DNA of 64,000 bases from Mesorhizobium sp. ZC-5. Its GTDB lineage: Bacteria > Pseudomonadota > Alphaproteobacteria > Rhizobiales > Rhizobiaceae. The stretch is from contig NZ_JAOWPT010000018.1 of assembly GCF_025753855.1 (NCBI RefSeq), positions 36,290 through 100,289 of the forward strand, given 5' to 3'. A program made the position numbers and the translations under genes. Positions 17,442 to 26,247 of this stretch are shown piece by piece. Within the stretch, counting starts at the first letter, position 1, and every line of letters starts with the position of its first letter. Under the pieces are notes generated by a model. That model was not told the DNA's origin. It did no database searches and saw nothing but the letters and a program-made list of their open reading frames with translations.

Positions 17442-18368
17442 CTATCCTTTCATCAGTCTTTTGACGTGGGCACCGACCGAGAAAGCCAGGCCCTGCAGGT
17501 CGTAGCCGCCTTCCAGCAGGCTGACCACCCGGTTGTTCGAAAACTGCGTCGCGCGGCCCATCAATTGCCCCGTCGCCCAGTCGAAATCCTCTTCGGTCAG
17601 ATTGATCTCGGCGAGCGGGTCGCGGTGATGCGCGTCGAAGCCGGCCGAAATGATGACCAGGTCGGGCCGGAAATTGTCGATCGCCGGCAGCACGCGCGAC
17701 AGAAACGCGTCGCGGAAAGTGTCGCTGCCGGTCCGCGGTGCCAGCGGCGCGTTGACGATGTTGCCGGCGCCGGTCTCGTTCTTCGCACCGGTTCCGGGAT
17801 AAAGCGGCATCTGGTGCGTCGAGCAGTAGAGCACCGACGGATCGTCCCAGAAAATGTCCTGCGTGCCGTTGCCGTGATGCACGTCCCAGTCGACGACCGC
17901 CACCCGCTCCGCGCCATGACGCCGTTGCGCATAACGCGCCGCGATGGCCGCGTTGTTGAACAGGCAGAAGCCCATCGCGGTTGTCTTTTCCGCGTGATGT
18001 CCCGGCGGACGCGAGGCGACGAAAACGTTGTCCGCTGCCCCCGAAAAAACGTCGTCGACGGCAGCGTTGGCGGCACCGATCGCCGTGAGCGCGGCTTCCC
18101 AGCTTTTCGGACTGACCGACGTATCCGCGTCGACGCTGACAATGCCTTCCTCGGGGATCGACCTGCGCACCTTTTCGACGAATTCCTCGGGATGCGCGTA
18201 GAGGATCGTCGCCTCGTCGCCCAGCGGCGCCTCGATGCGGTCGAGCTTCGCGAAAGCCTCGTCCTCGAGTACACGGGCAACGGCCCGCAAGCGGTCCGGC
18301 CGCTCGGGATGGCCGGGCGGCGTCAAATGTTCGAGATAGATCGGATGCGAATAGAGCCGTGTCGTCAT
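17442..18368 (-). CDS. Histone-deacetylase-family amidohydrolase
   Basis: 308 residues of the class II HDAC/acetylpolyamine amidohydrolase fold. Zinc and catalytic motifs are visible: PPGHHAEKTTAMGFCLFNN, VDWDVHHGNGTQDIF, and ISAGFDAHHRDPL (Asp/His/Asp zinc ligands). Bacterial members act on acetylated small amines or proteins; the substrate here cannot be told. Operon with xseB. Confidence 0.93.
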   Translation of the reverse strand: MTTRLYSHPIYLEHLTPPGHPERPDRLRAVARVLEDEAFAKLDRIEAPLGDEATILYAHPEEFVEKVRRSIPEEGIVSVDADTSVSPKSWEAALTAIGAANAAVDDVFSGAADNVFVASRPPGHHAEKTTAMGFCLFNNAAIAARYAQRRHGAERVAVVDWDVHHGNGTQDIFWDDPSVLYCSTHQMPLYPGTGAKNETGAGNIVNAPLAPRTGSDTFRDAFLSRVLPAIDNFRPDLVIISAGFDAHHRDPLAEINLTEEDFDWATGQLMGRATQFSNNRVVSLLEGGYDLQGLAFSVGAHVKRLMKG

Positions 18369-18489
18369 TCCACCAGTCTAAACAGCTATGGCGGCTTAAG
18401 CCACGCCAGCCGGCCCGATGGCTGGGGAAATCGTCGTCCGGGAAGCCTGAGCGGTCGCATATGGAGTGGCTTTCGCCGCCGCAGGCCGT

Positions 18490-18665
18490 AGGGTGGCGTT
18501 GCTAGGTGCCCGCGGCAACGCGGGAGAATCGGGAACACGGTGAAAATCCGTGGCGTGCCCAACGCTGTAGGAGGGACTGCGCCGGCATACGTCACTGCTT
18601 CCTGGAGAAGCGGGAAGACGCCGGCCGCAGGACGATCTCGAGCCAGAAGACCGGCCCGGCAAGCC
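18490..18665 (+). promoter_or_regulatory. Cobalamin (adenosylcobalamin-type) riboswitch
   Basis: Conserved elements in order: AGGTGCCC at ~18504, the hairpin CCCGCGGCAACGCGGG, GGGAACACGGTGAAAATCCG, ACTGC after GTAGGAGG, GGGAAGACGCCGGCC, and the B12 box GAGCCAGAAGACC at ~18639-18652. The leader ends ~55 bases before bluB, whose ribosome-binding site (AAGGGG) could be masked when cobalamin is bound. This fits feedback on lower-ligand synthesis. Confidence 0.9.
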
Positions 18666-18722
18666 TTGTCATCCGCATGGTCAGGCGGCGTGACGCCATT
18701 CAGAATCGCAAGGGGACACGCG

Positions 18723-19442
18723 ATGCCGGCCGTTCATGCCATTTCGGACAATTCCTTCGACACCACCGCGCGCGATGCCGTCTACCGCGCGATCTTCACG
18801 CGCCGCGACGTGCGCAGCCATTTTCGCCCCGAACCGCTCGACGACGCGGTACTCGCCCGGCTGCTGCTTGCCGCTCATCACGCGCCATCGGTCGGCTTCA
18901 TGCAGCCGTGGAATTTCATCGTCATCCGCGACCGCGAGCGGCGCAGGAAGGTCCGCGATCTGTTTTTCGACGCGCGCCGGCAGGAGGCCGAGACCATCGC
19001 CGGCGACAGGCAGGCGCTCTACCGCAAGCTGAAGTTGGAAGGCATTCTTGAGAGCCCGCTCAATCTCTGCATCACCTGCGACCGCAGCCGCAGCCAAAAC
19101 TCGCCGCTCGGGCGCTCGCACAATCCCGAGATGGACCTCTACAGCACTGTCTGCGCTGTACAGAATTTCTGGCTGGCGGCGCGCGCCGAAGGCATCGGCG
19201 TCGGCTGGGTCAGCATCCTGGACAGCGGCGCGCTGAAAAGCCTGCTCGGCATTCCCGACCATGTCGTACCGGTGGCTTATCTGTGTGTCGGCCGGGTTTC
19301 CGAATTTGCCCCCGTGCCCGATCTCGAAACGCATGGCTGGGGCCGGCGGCTGCCGCTGCCCGACCTCATCATGAGCGAGATTTTCGCCGGTGCCGGCGAG
19401 GAAAGCCTCAAATCGGCGGCACGGCATCCATCGCCACGGTAA
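18723..19442 (+). CDS. bluB: 5,6-dimethylbenzimidazole synthase
   Basis: 239 residues of the nitroreductase-like fold. BluB cleaves reduced FMN with oxygen to make the lower ligand of vitamin B12. Visible are FTRRDVRSHFRPEPL, HHAPSVGFMQPWNF, and GWVSILD near the C-terminus, close to characterised rhizobial BluB. The start ATG at 18723 follows AAGGGG, and a cobalamin riboswitch lies upstream. No other cob genes are in the window. Confidence 0.95.
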   Translation: MPAVHAISDNSFDTTARDAVYRAIFTRRDVRSHFRPEPLDDAVLARLLLAAHHAPSVGFMQPWNFIVIRDRERRRKVRDLFFDARRQEAETIAGDRQALYRKLKLEGILESPLNLCITCDRSRSQNSPLGRSHNPEMDLYSTVCAVQNFWLAARAEGIGVGWVSILDSGALKSLLGIPDHVVPVAYLCVGRVSEFAPVPDLETHGWGRRLPLPDLIMSEIFAGAGEESLKSAARHPSPR

Positions 19443-19487
19443 TGACAGTCCCGGCAAGCGGCCGGAGCACCGTCATGCGTAAGATTC

Positions 19488-19724
19488 CTAGATCGCCGCG
19501 CCGAACAGAAGCAGCACGGCGCCGAATGCCATCAAGGCCAGTCCCGGCCAGTTGCTGGCCAGCCCGAGGAAACGCAGGCCGCGATGCTGCGGTTCGAGCG
19601 TGCCGTCCCTCACATCGGCTGGCGCCTCTCTTGTACCGCTCAGCCGACCGCGGTCGAGCGCCGCCTTCGCTAGGAAGATCACACCGGCGATGACCAGAAA
19701 GGCGCCCAGCCAGATGACCAGCAT
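19488..19724 (-). CDS. Small membrane protein, unknown function
   Basis: 78 residues with a hydrophobic helix at each end (MLVIWLGAFLVIAGVIFLAKA and LALMAFGAVLLLFGAAI) and a short polar middle. The ATG at 19724 follows GGGAGG; a longer frame to 19790 adds Cys-rich residues with no signal and is less likely. Two residues in the middle (LASNWPG) mark the second helix start. Confidence 0.65.
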   Translation of the reverse strand: MLVIWLGAFLVIAGVIFLAKAALDRGRLSGTREAPADVRDGTLEPQHRGLRFLGLASNWPGLALMAFGAVLLLFGAAI

Positions 19725-19840
19725 TTCCTGCCTCCCATCACATTTGCGGCATTCGCCGCATTTCCGGCCATCTAGGGCAGGCGCCGCCATTTTCCAGCCT
19801 TCGGCGGCCTCCTATTGTTAGCAAATGCTAGGAGGCGCTT

Positions 19841-21094
19841 ATGCTGAAATCGGTCCGGCCCGGAATTGCGGCGATCCTGCTTCTCGTCGGCGGCACGTTC
19901 GGTGCCCAGGCGGCCGAGCCGCCGAAATCCGGAAACCGGGTGTTCGACCGTGCCGTCGAACTGGTCTACAAAAATTTCCACGACGCTTCGGCGCTCGACC
20001 GTTTCGGTGAAGCGGTGCGGCGCGAGGTCCAGGACCCGAAGGCGCCGGTGTCGGCCACAAGCCAGGCTGCCCGCGTCGACGCGGCGATCGGTGCCGTTCT
20101 CGCCAGCCTGCAGGCCTCCCATACCGGGCATTTCCGACCCGATACGATCGACTATTTCGAACTGGCGGATGTGTTCCGTTTCGCTATCCGCGACGATCTG
20201 CGGCGGCTGTTCCCGCCGGATGGTGACGTGCGTTATCCCGGCATCGGCATGGTGGCGCGGCAAGGCAACGGGCTGTGGTTCGTCACCGACGTCTACGACG
20301 GATCTCCCGCCTCCCGTGCCGGCATCCTCACCGGCGACGAGGTCCTTTCCGTCGACGGCGCACCCTATCACCAGATCACCTCCTTCCGCGACAAGGCCGG
20401 CAAACAGGTCGAGGTGAAGCTGCGCCGGCGGCCTGACGCGGAGCCGATGACGGTCAAGGTCCAGGTGGAATCGCTGCGGCCGCTGCCGATGTTCGAAAAG
20501 GCGATCGCCGACAGCGCCGCGGTCGTCGAGCACGACGGCCGCAAGATCGGTTACATCCGTCTGTGGACGCTGGCAGCCCGCAATTCGATGGGCGCCGTTG
20601 CCGAAGCGCTGGCCGAGGGCAAGCTGAAGGACGCGGACGGGCTGGTGCTCGACTTGCGCGGCCGCTGGGGCGGCGGCAGTTCGGATGCCGCCGAGATGTT
20701 CGTCGGCGATACGCCGCCGTTCCGACTGATCGACCGCGACGGCGAGGCGATGCTCGCCAATGTCCGCTGGAACAAGCCGGTGGTGGCGATCATCGACGAA
20801 GGCTCGCGCAGCGGCCTGGAGGTCTTCGCCTATGCGCTCAAGGTCAATGACATTCCGCTGGTCGGCACGCGCACCGCCGGTGCTTTGCTTGCCGGCCGCG
20901 CCTATCTGCTGCCCGACGACAGCCTGCTGGAGATCGCGGTCTCCGACGCGGTGATCGGCGACGACATCCGCCTCGAAGGCAGCGGTGTGCAGCCCGACGT
21001 CCCGGTGCCGTTCAGCCTGCCTTACGCCGCCGGCGCCGACCCGCAGCGCGAAGCGGCCATCGAGGAGATGCGACGGATCCTGGAGCGGGGATGA
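19841..21094 (+). CDS. S41-family peptidase with PDZ domain (C-terminal processing protease-like)
   Basis: 417 residues: signal peptide to ...TFGAQA, a helical region, a PDZ domain around residues 135-205 (VTDVYDGSPASRAGILTGDEVL), then the S41 core with VLDLRGRWGGGS and EGSRSGLEVFAYALK, where the first or second Ser fits the nucleophile. The usual Lys in GxxTFGKG is replaced: here the segment is VGTRTAGALLAG. Other S41 subfamilies use a different base, so activity may remain. Periplasmic location is predicted. Confidence 0.85.
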   Translation: MLKSVRPGIAAILLLVGGTFGAQAAEPPKSGNRVFDRAVELVYKNFHDASALDRFGEAVRREVQDPKAPVSATSQAARVDAAIGAVLASLQASHTGHFRPDTIDYFELADVFRFAIRDDLRRLFPPDGDVRYPGIGMVARQGNGLWFVTDVYDGSPASRAGILTGDEVLSVDGAPYHQITSFRDKAGKQVEVKLRRRPDAEPMTVKVQVESLRPLPMFEKAIADSAAVVEHDGRKIGYIRLWTLAARNSMGAVAEALAEGKLKDADGLVLDLRGRWGGGSSDAAEMFVGDTPPFRLIDRDGEAMLANVRWNKPVVAIIDEGSRSGLEVFAYALKVNDIPLVGTRTAGALLAGRAYLLPDDSLLEIAVSDAVIGDDIRLEGSGVQPDVPVPFSLPYAAGADPQREAAIEEMRRILERG

Positions 21095-21107
21095 ACCGCC
21101 GGATTTG

Positions 21108-21962
21108 CTAGATTTCCGGCGCCACCTCGACATTGTCGATCAGCCGGACGTCGCCAAGCCAGGCTGCGGCGAGGAGGCGCGCCTTGCGGTCGGCTCGCGG
21201 CAGCAGCGTCAGATTGTCGTCTGCCCTGAGTTCGAGATATTCGACGGAACGGTAGCCGACATCGATGATGGCTGCCTTGGCTTCCTCGATGACAGGCGCC
21301 GCGTCGGCACCTCCGGCGAGCTTGCGCGCGGCTCCGAAAAGGGTGGCCGCGAGTTTCGGCGCGGCCGCCCGGTCGGCGGGCGATAGCCGGACATTTCGCG
21401 ACGACAGCGCCAACCCGTCCGGCTCGCGCACGGTCGGGCAACCTATGATCCGGATCGGAATATCCAGATCCTTCGCCATGCGCCGAACCACATGCAGTTG
21501 CTGGAAATCCTTCTCGCCGAAAAACGCGACATCGGCGCCAGTCTGCAGGAACAACTTGGAGACGACGGTCGCGACACCGTCGAAATGGCCAGGCCGGCCA
21601 GCCCCGCACAATCCCTCGCTGACGCCGCTCACCGAAACGGTGGTCGCAAAGCCGTCGGGATAGATCTCTTCCGCGTTCGGAACATAGAGCAGGTGCGCGC
21701 CGGTTGGCGCCAGCTTGGCGGCATCCTCGTTTTCGGTGCGCGGGTAAGCGGCAAGGTCGGCCGCATTGTTGAACTGCTTAGGGTTGACGAAGAGCGTGAC
21801 GATCACCCGGCCGCTGTGCGCCAGCGCAGCCTCGACAAGGCTCAGATGCCCCTGATGCAACGCCCCCATGGTAGGCACGACGCCGACTTTCGCTCCTTCG
21901 CGGCGCCAGCCGGCAACGATAGACCGCAGTTCCGCTAACGTGCGGACGATCGGCACGCTCAT
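21108..21962 (-). CDS. panC: Pantothenate synthetase (pantoate-beta-alanine ligase)
   Basis: 284 residues. It joins pantoate to beta-alanine with ATP in the last step to pantothenate. Visible are [15 protein letters not shown] (HIGH-type nucleotide site), [14 protein letters not shown], and [14 protein letters not shown] (KMSKS-like loop). Coupled to panB by a four-base overlap at 21959-21962. Confidence 0.96.
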   Translation of the reverse strand: MSVPIVRTLAELRSIVAGWRREGAKVGVVPTMGALHQGHLSLVEAALAHSGRVIVTLFVNPKQFNNAADLAAYPRTENEDAAKLAPTGAHLLYVPNAEEIYPDGFATTVSVSGVSEGLCGAGRPGHFDGVATVVSKLFLQTGADVAFFGEKDFQQLHVVRRMAKDLDIPIRIIGCPTVREPDGLALSSRNVRLSPADRAAAPKLAATLFGAARKLAGGADAAPVIEEAKAAIIDVGYRSVEYLELRADDNLTLLPRADRKARLLAAAWLGDVRLIDNVEVAPEI

Positions 21963-22804
21963 GCCGCGGTGCCACCCTTGACGGCCTTCGGCACATCGCC
22001 GAACACATGATCCGGTCCCGGGAAACGCCGCTCGCGCACGTCGTCGGCGTAGGCCGCGATCGCGGCATCCATCCGGTCGCCGAGTTCGGCGTAACGTTTG
22101 ACGAATTTCGGCCGGAATGCGGAAAACATGCCGAGCATATCGTCAACCACCAGGATCTGGCCATCGCAAGCAGCGGACGCACCGATGCCAATGGTCGGAA
22201 TGCCGATCTTCTTCGCGATCCGGCGTGCGAGCGGCTCCGCGACCTTTTCCAGCACCACGGAAAAGGCGCCGGCCTCCGCAACGGCGACCGCGTCCTGCAG
22301 GATGCGATCGGCGTCATGGCCCCGCCCCTGCACCTTGTAGCCGCCGAAGACATTGACCGACTGCGGCGTCAACCCGACATGGGCCATCGCCGGAATGCCG
22401 CGGCCGGTGAGGAAGCGGATTGTCTCGGCCATGGTTTTGCCGCCTTCGAGCTTGACCGCGGCGCAGCCGGTTTCTGCCATGATCCTTGCTGCATTGCGGA
22501 AGGCCTGCTCCGGCCCTTCCTCGTAGGATCCGAACGGCATGTCGACAACAATCAGCGCCCGCTCGACGCCGCGGCGGACGGCCTTGCCATGGAGGATCAT
22601 CATGTCGAGCGTCACGCCGAGCGTGGACGGCAGGCCATGCAGCACCATGCCGACGCTGTCGCCGACCAGCACCACGTCGCAATGGCGGTCGACAAGACGC
22701 GCCATCGGCGTCGTATACGCTGTCAGGCAGACGATCGGCGTGCCGTTCTTTCGCCCGACGATGTCAGGCGGGGTCAGCGTCCTGATCTCGGTGGACGCGC
22801 TCAT
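21959..22804 (-). CDS. panB: Ketopantoate hydroxymethyltransferase
   Basis: 281 residues. It adds a hydroxymethyl group from methylene-tetrahydrofolate to alpha-ketoisovalerate. Visible: [32 protein letters not shown] and a conserved catalytic Glu region EKVAEPLA. First gene of the panB-panC unit. Confidence 0.96.
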   Translation of the reverse strand: MSASTEIRTLTPPDIVGRKNGTPIVCLTAYTTPMARLVDRHCDVVLVGDSVGMVLHGLPSTLGVTLDMMILHGKAVRRGVERALIVVDMPFGSYEEGPEQAFRNAARIMAETGCAAVKLEGGKTMAETIRFLTGRGIPAMAHVGLTPQSVNVFGGYKVQGRGHDADRILQDAVAVAEAGAFSVVLEKVAEPLARRIAKKIGIPTIGIGASAACDGQILVVDDMLGMFSAFRPKFVKRYAELGDRMDAAIAAYADDVRERRFPGPDHVFGDVPKAVKGGTAA

Positions 22805-22952
22805 CTTGCTTCTCCCTCAACGCGTTCGGGGAACCTTTGCATGATTTTTGTGCAGTGCGAAAGAAAAATGAGCGGGCTTGACCTCAACTGCACTTGAACT
22901 CGTAGCGTCTGTCAAACCGCAGACAGAGTAAGGGCCTTGAGGGGATCAACGC

Positions 22953-23282
22953 ATGACCGAAAGCCAGCGCGACTCATCATCCGTCTACCGAATCAACAAG
23001 TTCGAGGTGCAGGCCTCGGGACGGGACGAATTCGTCGATCTGCTTGAAAGCACGCATGCCGTCATCCGAGTTCAGCAGGGTTTCGTCCGCGACGTCATCG
23101 TGGAGCGGAAGTCCGATGCCGATCAAGTCAGCTTCGTTGCGCTCATCGAACTTGCGGAAGCCGGAGCGATCGAGCGCGTTCGACTGGCGATCGCCCAGCA
23201 TGACACGGCGGTCGGGCTGGATCGGCAGAAGGTTGCGTCCCGGCTCGGCATAAAGTTCGCAAGCTGGGTTCTGGCGGCTTGA
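22953..23282 (+). CDS. Antibiotic-biosynthesis-monooxygenase-like (dimeric alpha-beta barrel) protein
   Basis: 109 residues, starting MTESQRDSSSVYRINKFEVQ, then a ferredoxin-like barrel with FVRDVIVER and SFVALIELAEAG. The fold is shared by ABM and related small oxygenases and unrelated stress proteins, so the reaction is unknown. It is convergent with the TetR gene. Confidence 0.7.
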   Translation: MTESQRDSSSVYRINKFEVQASGRDEFVDLLESTHAVIRVQQGFVRDVIVERKSDADQVSFVALIELAEAGAIERVRLAIAQHDTAVGLDRQKVASRLGIKFASWVLAA

Positions 23283-23290
23283 TCCACGAC

Positions 23291-23902
23291 CTATTGTCCG
23301 CCCCGCTCCCTCAGAAGCCCTTCGAGCAACACGGTGAACGCTTTCACCGCCCGTTTCGAGGTCGCCTCGGGATCATCGGAATTCGCGATCCACAGCGCCG
23401 CGTGGAGCGACGCGCCGCTGATCAGCCGCGCCGCGGCCTCCGGATCGATGCTGGAGATCAGTCCCTCTTTCTGGAGCTTTTCCAGACTGCCCGTCATCGC
23501 GCGAATGCAGGCATTCTGCGTCGGCCACGACCATGGATCGCCGAGCACGGACGGCCCGTCCCGATGCACGATGCGCTGAATTTCCGGCTCGACCGCCATC
23601 TCGATATAGGCGACGCACTCGTCGACGAATCCCTGCCAGTGATTCTCAGCTCTGGCGGACACCACAGTCAGCCGTTGCGACATCTCAGCGTCTATTTCGG
23701 CAATCACGGCCTGGAGCAATCCCTTCTTGTCGCCGAAATGGTGATAGAGCGCGCCGCGCGTCAGCCCCGCGGCGGCGGTGAAATCGTCCATCGAGGCATC
23801 CGCATAGCCGACGGTGCCAAAGGCCTGGCGTGCCGAGGCGACAAGCTTGGCCCGGGTTTCCATGATCATTTCGCTACGCGGCTTATGCGCCGTTTTCATC
23901 AT
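23291..23902 (-). CDS. TetR-family transcriptional regulator
   Basis: 203 residues. Helix-turn-helix at ~12-60: ARQAFGTVGYADASMDDFTAAAGLTRGALYHHFGDKKG is the canonical TetR reading head (quoted in parts). The C-terminal half is a ligand-binding/dimer domain. It faces an MFS exporter across a region with four matching palindromes, the classical arrangement for an efflux pump regulated by its substrate. AAGGA precedes the start. Confidence 0.93.
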   Translation of the reverse strand: MMKTAHKPRSEMIMETRAKLVASARQAFGTVGYADASMDDFTAAAGLTRGALYHHFGDKKGLLQAVIAEIDAEMSQRLTVVSARAENHWQGFVDECVAYIEMAVEPEIQRIVHRDGPSVLGDPWSWPTQNACIRAMTGSLEKLQKEGLISSIDPEAAARLISGASLHAALWIANSDDPEATSKRAVKAFTVLLEGLLRERGGQ

Positions 23903-23915
23903 TCATCCTTTTTTT

Positions 23916-24006
23916 CATACGCGACGTATATTTTTTCGCATACGCCGCGTATACTAATTGACATACGCCTCGTATGCAACTATTTCGATTGCATACGCCA
24001 CGTATG
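23916..24006. promoter_or_regulatory. Four operator palindromes shared by the TetR gene and the MFS gene
   Basis: 15-bp sites of the form CATACG-CNN-CGTAT(A/G) start at 23916, 23939, 23962 and 23992; spacings are 23, 23 and 30 bases. Spacing of 23 (about two helical turns) would place dimers on one face of the DNA. The first site is 14 bases from the regulator's start; the last ends 35 bases before the exporter ATG. Confidence 0.88.
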
Positions 24007-24041
24007 TAAGTGGCGCTCCTCGCAAAATCCAGGAGTGCGTT

Positions 24042-25262
24042 ATGCCTAATCCCTATCGTGAAATCTTCAAGGCGCCAGGAGCCAAGGGCTTCGCCTCCGC
24101 GGGATTCGTCGCCCGCATGCCGATGGCCATGGCGCCGATCGGCATCGTCGCCATGCTGTCACAGACGCACGGTGAATATTGGCTGGCCGGCGCGGTTTCC
24201 GCGACTTACGCGCTGACCAACGCGCTTGTAGCGCCGCAGGTCTCGCGGTTGATCGACCGGGTCGGGCAGAGCCTCGTCGTGGTGCCGACGACGATTGTTT
24301 CGGTCGTCGCCTTCATCGCTCTTTTGGCCGCCACCCATTGGAATTGGCCTGTGTGGACGCTGTTCCTGTCGGCGCTGCTTGCGGCGGCGATGCCGAGCAT
24401 CCCGGCGATGGTGCGGGCGCGCTGGACCGAAATATTTCGTGACCGGCCCGAGCTCAACACCGCCTTCGCCTTCGAATCGGCGGCGGACGAACTCGTCTAC
24501 ATCGCCGGAGCGTCGGTTTCGGTAGGCCTCAGCGTCGCGCTATTTCCCGAAGCCGGAATACTGGCAAGCACGTTGTTCCTCGCGGTAGGGTCGGCCGCCT
24601 TCATCCTGCAGCGTTCGACGGAGCCGGCAATCAGGCCAGTAGCGCATGGGACGCGTGGCTCTGCCATCATGCTGCGCCCGGTCCAGATCATTACCTTCGC
24701 CTTGATCTTCATCGGTGCGATCTTCGCGACGGCGGAGGTGAGCGCGGTGGCGATCACCAAGGAACTCGGCCAGCCCAACGCGGCAAGCCTCGTCATCGGT
24801 GTCTATGCCGTCGGCTCGTTCGTCGTCGGCCTGATCGTCGGCGCGCTGAACCTGACCATGCCGCTGCAGCGCCAGTTGGCCATCGCTGTCGCCATCATCG
24901 CGCTCACCTCGGTTCCGCTGCTGTTTGCCGATACGGTTCCGCTGCTGGCGCTTGCCGTCTTCGTCAGCGGCGTGGCCATCTCGCCAACCTTCATCACCGC
25001 CTTCGGCCTGATCGAGCGCCGGGTGCCCGAATCGATGCTGACCGAGGGCGTCACCTGGGTGATGACCGGTATCGGTATCGGCATGGCCCTGGGCGCGTTC
25101 GTTTCGGGATGGGTGATCGACAATTTCGGCGCCCGCAACGGCTTCTGGGTGTCGGTGGCCGCTGGAACGATCTCGCTGCTGACCGTGTTGATCGGCCAGA
25201 AGACACTCGCCGGGCAGAGGGACAGGTCGCCATCCGGGGCGTTGCCGCAGCCGGCCGAGTGA
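24042..25262 (+). CDS. MFS transporter, probable drug/small-molecule exporter
   Basis: 406 residues with about 12 hydrophobic helices. The loop 2-3 signature appears as APQVSRLIDRVGQ and the C-half counterpart near VSGWVIDNFGARNG. The ATG at 24042 follows AGGAG; an in-frame extension upstream runs through the operator sites and is rejected. The pairing with TetR suggests an inducible exporter; the ligand is unknown. Confidence 0.9.
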   Translation: MPNPYREIFKAPGAKGFASAGFVARMPMAMAPIGIVAMLSQTHGEYWLAGAVSATYALTNALVAPQVSRLIDRVGQSLVVVPTTIVSVVAFIALLAATHWNWPVWTLFLSALLAAAMPSIPAMVRARWTEIFRDRPELNTAFAFESAADELVYIAGASVSVGLSVALFPEAGILASTLFLAVGSAAFILQRSTEPAIRPVAHGTRGSAIMLRPVQIITFALIFIGAIFATAEVSAVAITKELGQPNAASLVIGVYAVGSFVVGLIVGALNLTMPLQRQLAIAVAIIALTSVPLLFADTVPLLALAVFVSGVAISPTFITAFGLIERRVPESMLTEGVTWVMTGIGIGMALGAFVSGWVIDNFGARNGFWVSVAAGTISLLTVLIGQKTLAGQRDRSPSGALPQPAE

Positions 25263-25349
25263 AGCTGCGAACCGGTTGAGACAGTCGCAACATTCACTGG
25301 GTCACGCATCGTGCGTGGCCCAGTTCGATTGCAGATCAGGAGGATCGCC

Positions 25350-26231
25350 TTGCGGGTTCTGGTGTTGGGTGGGACGGGATCGATCGGCTCGGCGGTGCTC
25401 TCCGAATTTTTGGCCGCAGGGCATGACGTGCTGGCACTGGCGCGCTCGGAGCGTTCCGCCACCTTGATGGAGGCGCGCGGCGCGAAAATCCTTCGCGGCG
25501 ACATACGCAATCCGGCCGGCTGGGTGTTGTCGGTGCCTGAGATCGATGCCGTGATCCACGCGGCAACGGACTTTTCCAACCAGATGGACGCCATCGACCG
25601 TCGGCTGCTCGATGCACTCCTGCCGATGCTCGGCGCGATGCCCCGTCGCGTGCGCCTCGTCTACACCGGCGGTTGCTGGCTCTACGGTGAGACCGGGGCG
25701 CGCATCGCCACGGAAACCACACCGTTCGACCCCCTGCCCGCCTTCGAATGGTCGGTGCCGACCATCGGGCGCGTACTCGCAGCGCCGGAAATCGATGCGC
25801 TGATCATTCATCCCGCCATGGTCTATACCCACGATGGCGGTGTCTTTTCCTCGTTCGTCGAGGACGCCCGTACCGGCGGCCCAATCACGATCGTTGGCGG
25901 CGAGCATGTCCACTGGCCGCTCGTGCATGCCGACGATCTGGCGGTGCTCTACCGGCTGGCACTGGAACGTGGTGTAGCCGGCGCCAGTTACAACGGCGCT
26001 GCCGTCGCCGGTCTGCTGGTCGGCTCGATCGTGCGTTCCATCGCGCGCCGCTTCGGCCTGGCGGCGCCAGAGTTACGGACGGTCCGCGCCAACACCATCG
26101 CCGCCGAAAAAGGCGAATGGGCACGCGGCTACGCGCTCGACCAGCGGATGAGCGGCGACAAGGCAAGGCGTGAACTCGGCTGGCGGCCGGCGCATGGCGA
26201 TCCGCTGCGCGAACTCGCCGAACCGGGCTGA
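25350..26231 (+). CDS. NAD-dependent epimerase/dehydratase-family protein
   Basis: 293 residues of the extended SDR/atypical SDR type, with LVLGGTGSIGSAV at the N-terminus and TGGCWLYGE in the position of the active-site segment. The TTG at 25350 is preferred because AGGAGG lies seven bases before it. It follows the MFS gene by 87 bases on the same strand. Confidence 0.85.
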   Translation: MRVLVLGGTGSIGSAVLSEFLAAGHDVLALARSERSATLMEARGAKILRGDIRNPAGWVLSVPEIDAVIHAATDFSNQMDAIDRRLLDALLPMLGAMPRRVRLVYTGGCWLYGETGARIATETTPFDPLPAFEWSVPTIGRVLAAPEIDALIIHPAMVYTHDGGVFSSFVEDARTGGPITIVGGEHVHWPLVHADDLAVLYRLALERGVAGASYNGAAVAGLLVGSIVRSIARRFGLAAPELRTVRANTIAAEKGEWARGYALDQRMSGDKARRELGWRPAHGDPLRELAEPG

Positions 26232-26247
26232 ATTCCCCGGGTTAAGC

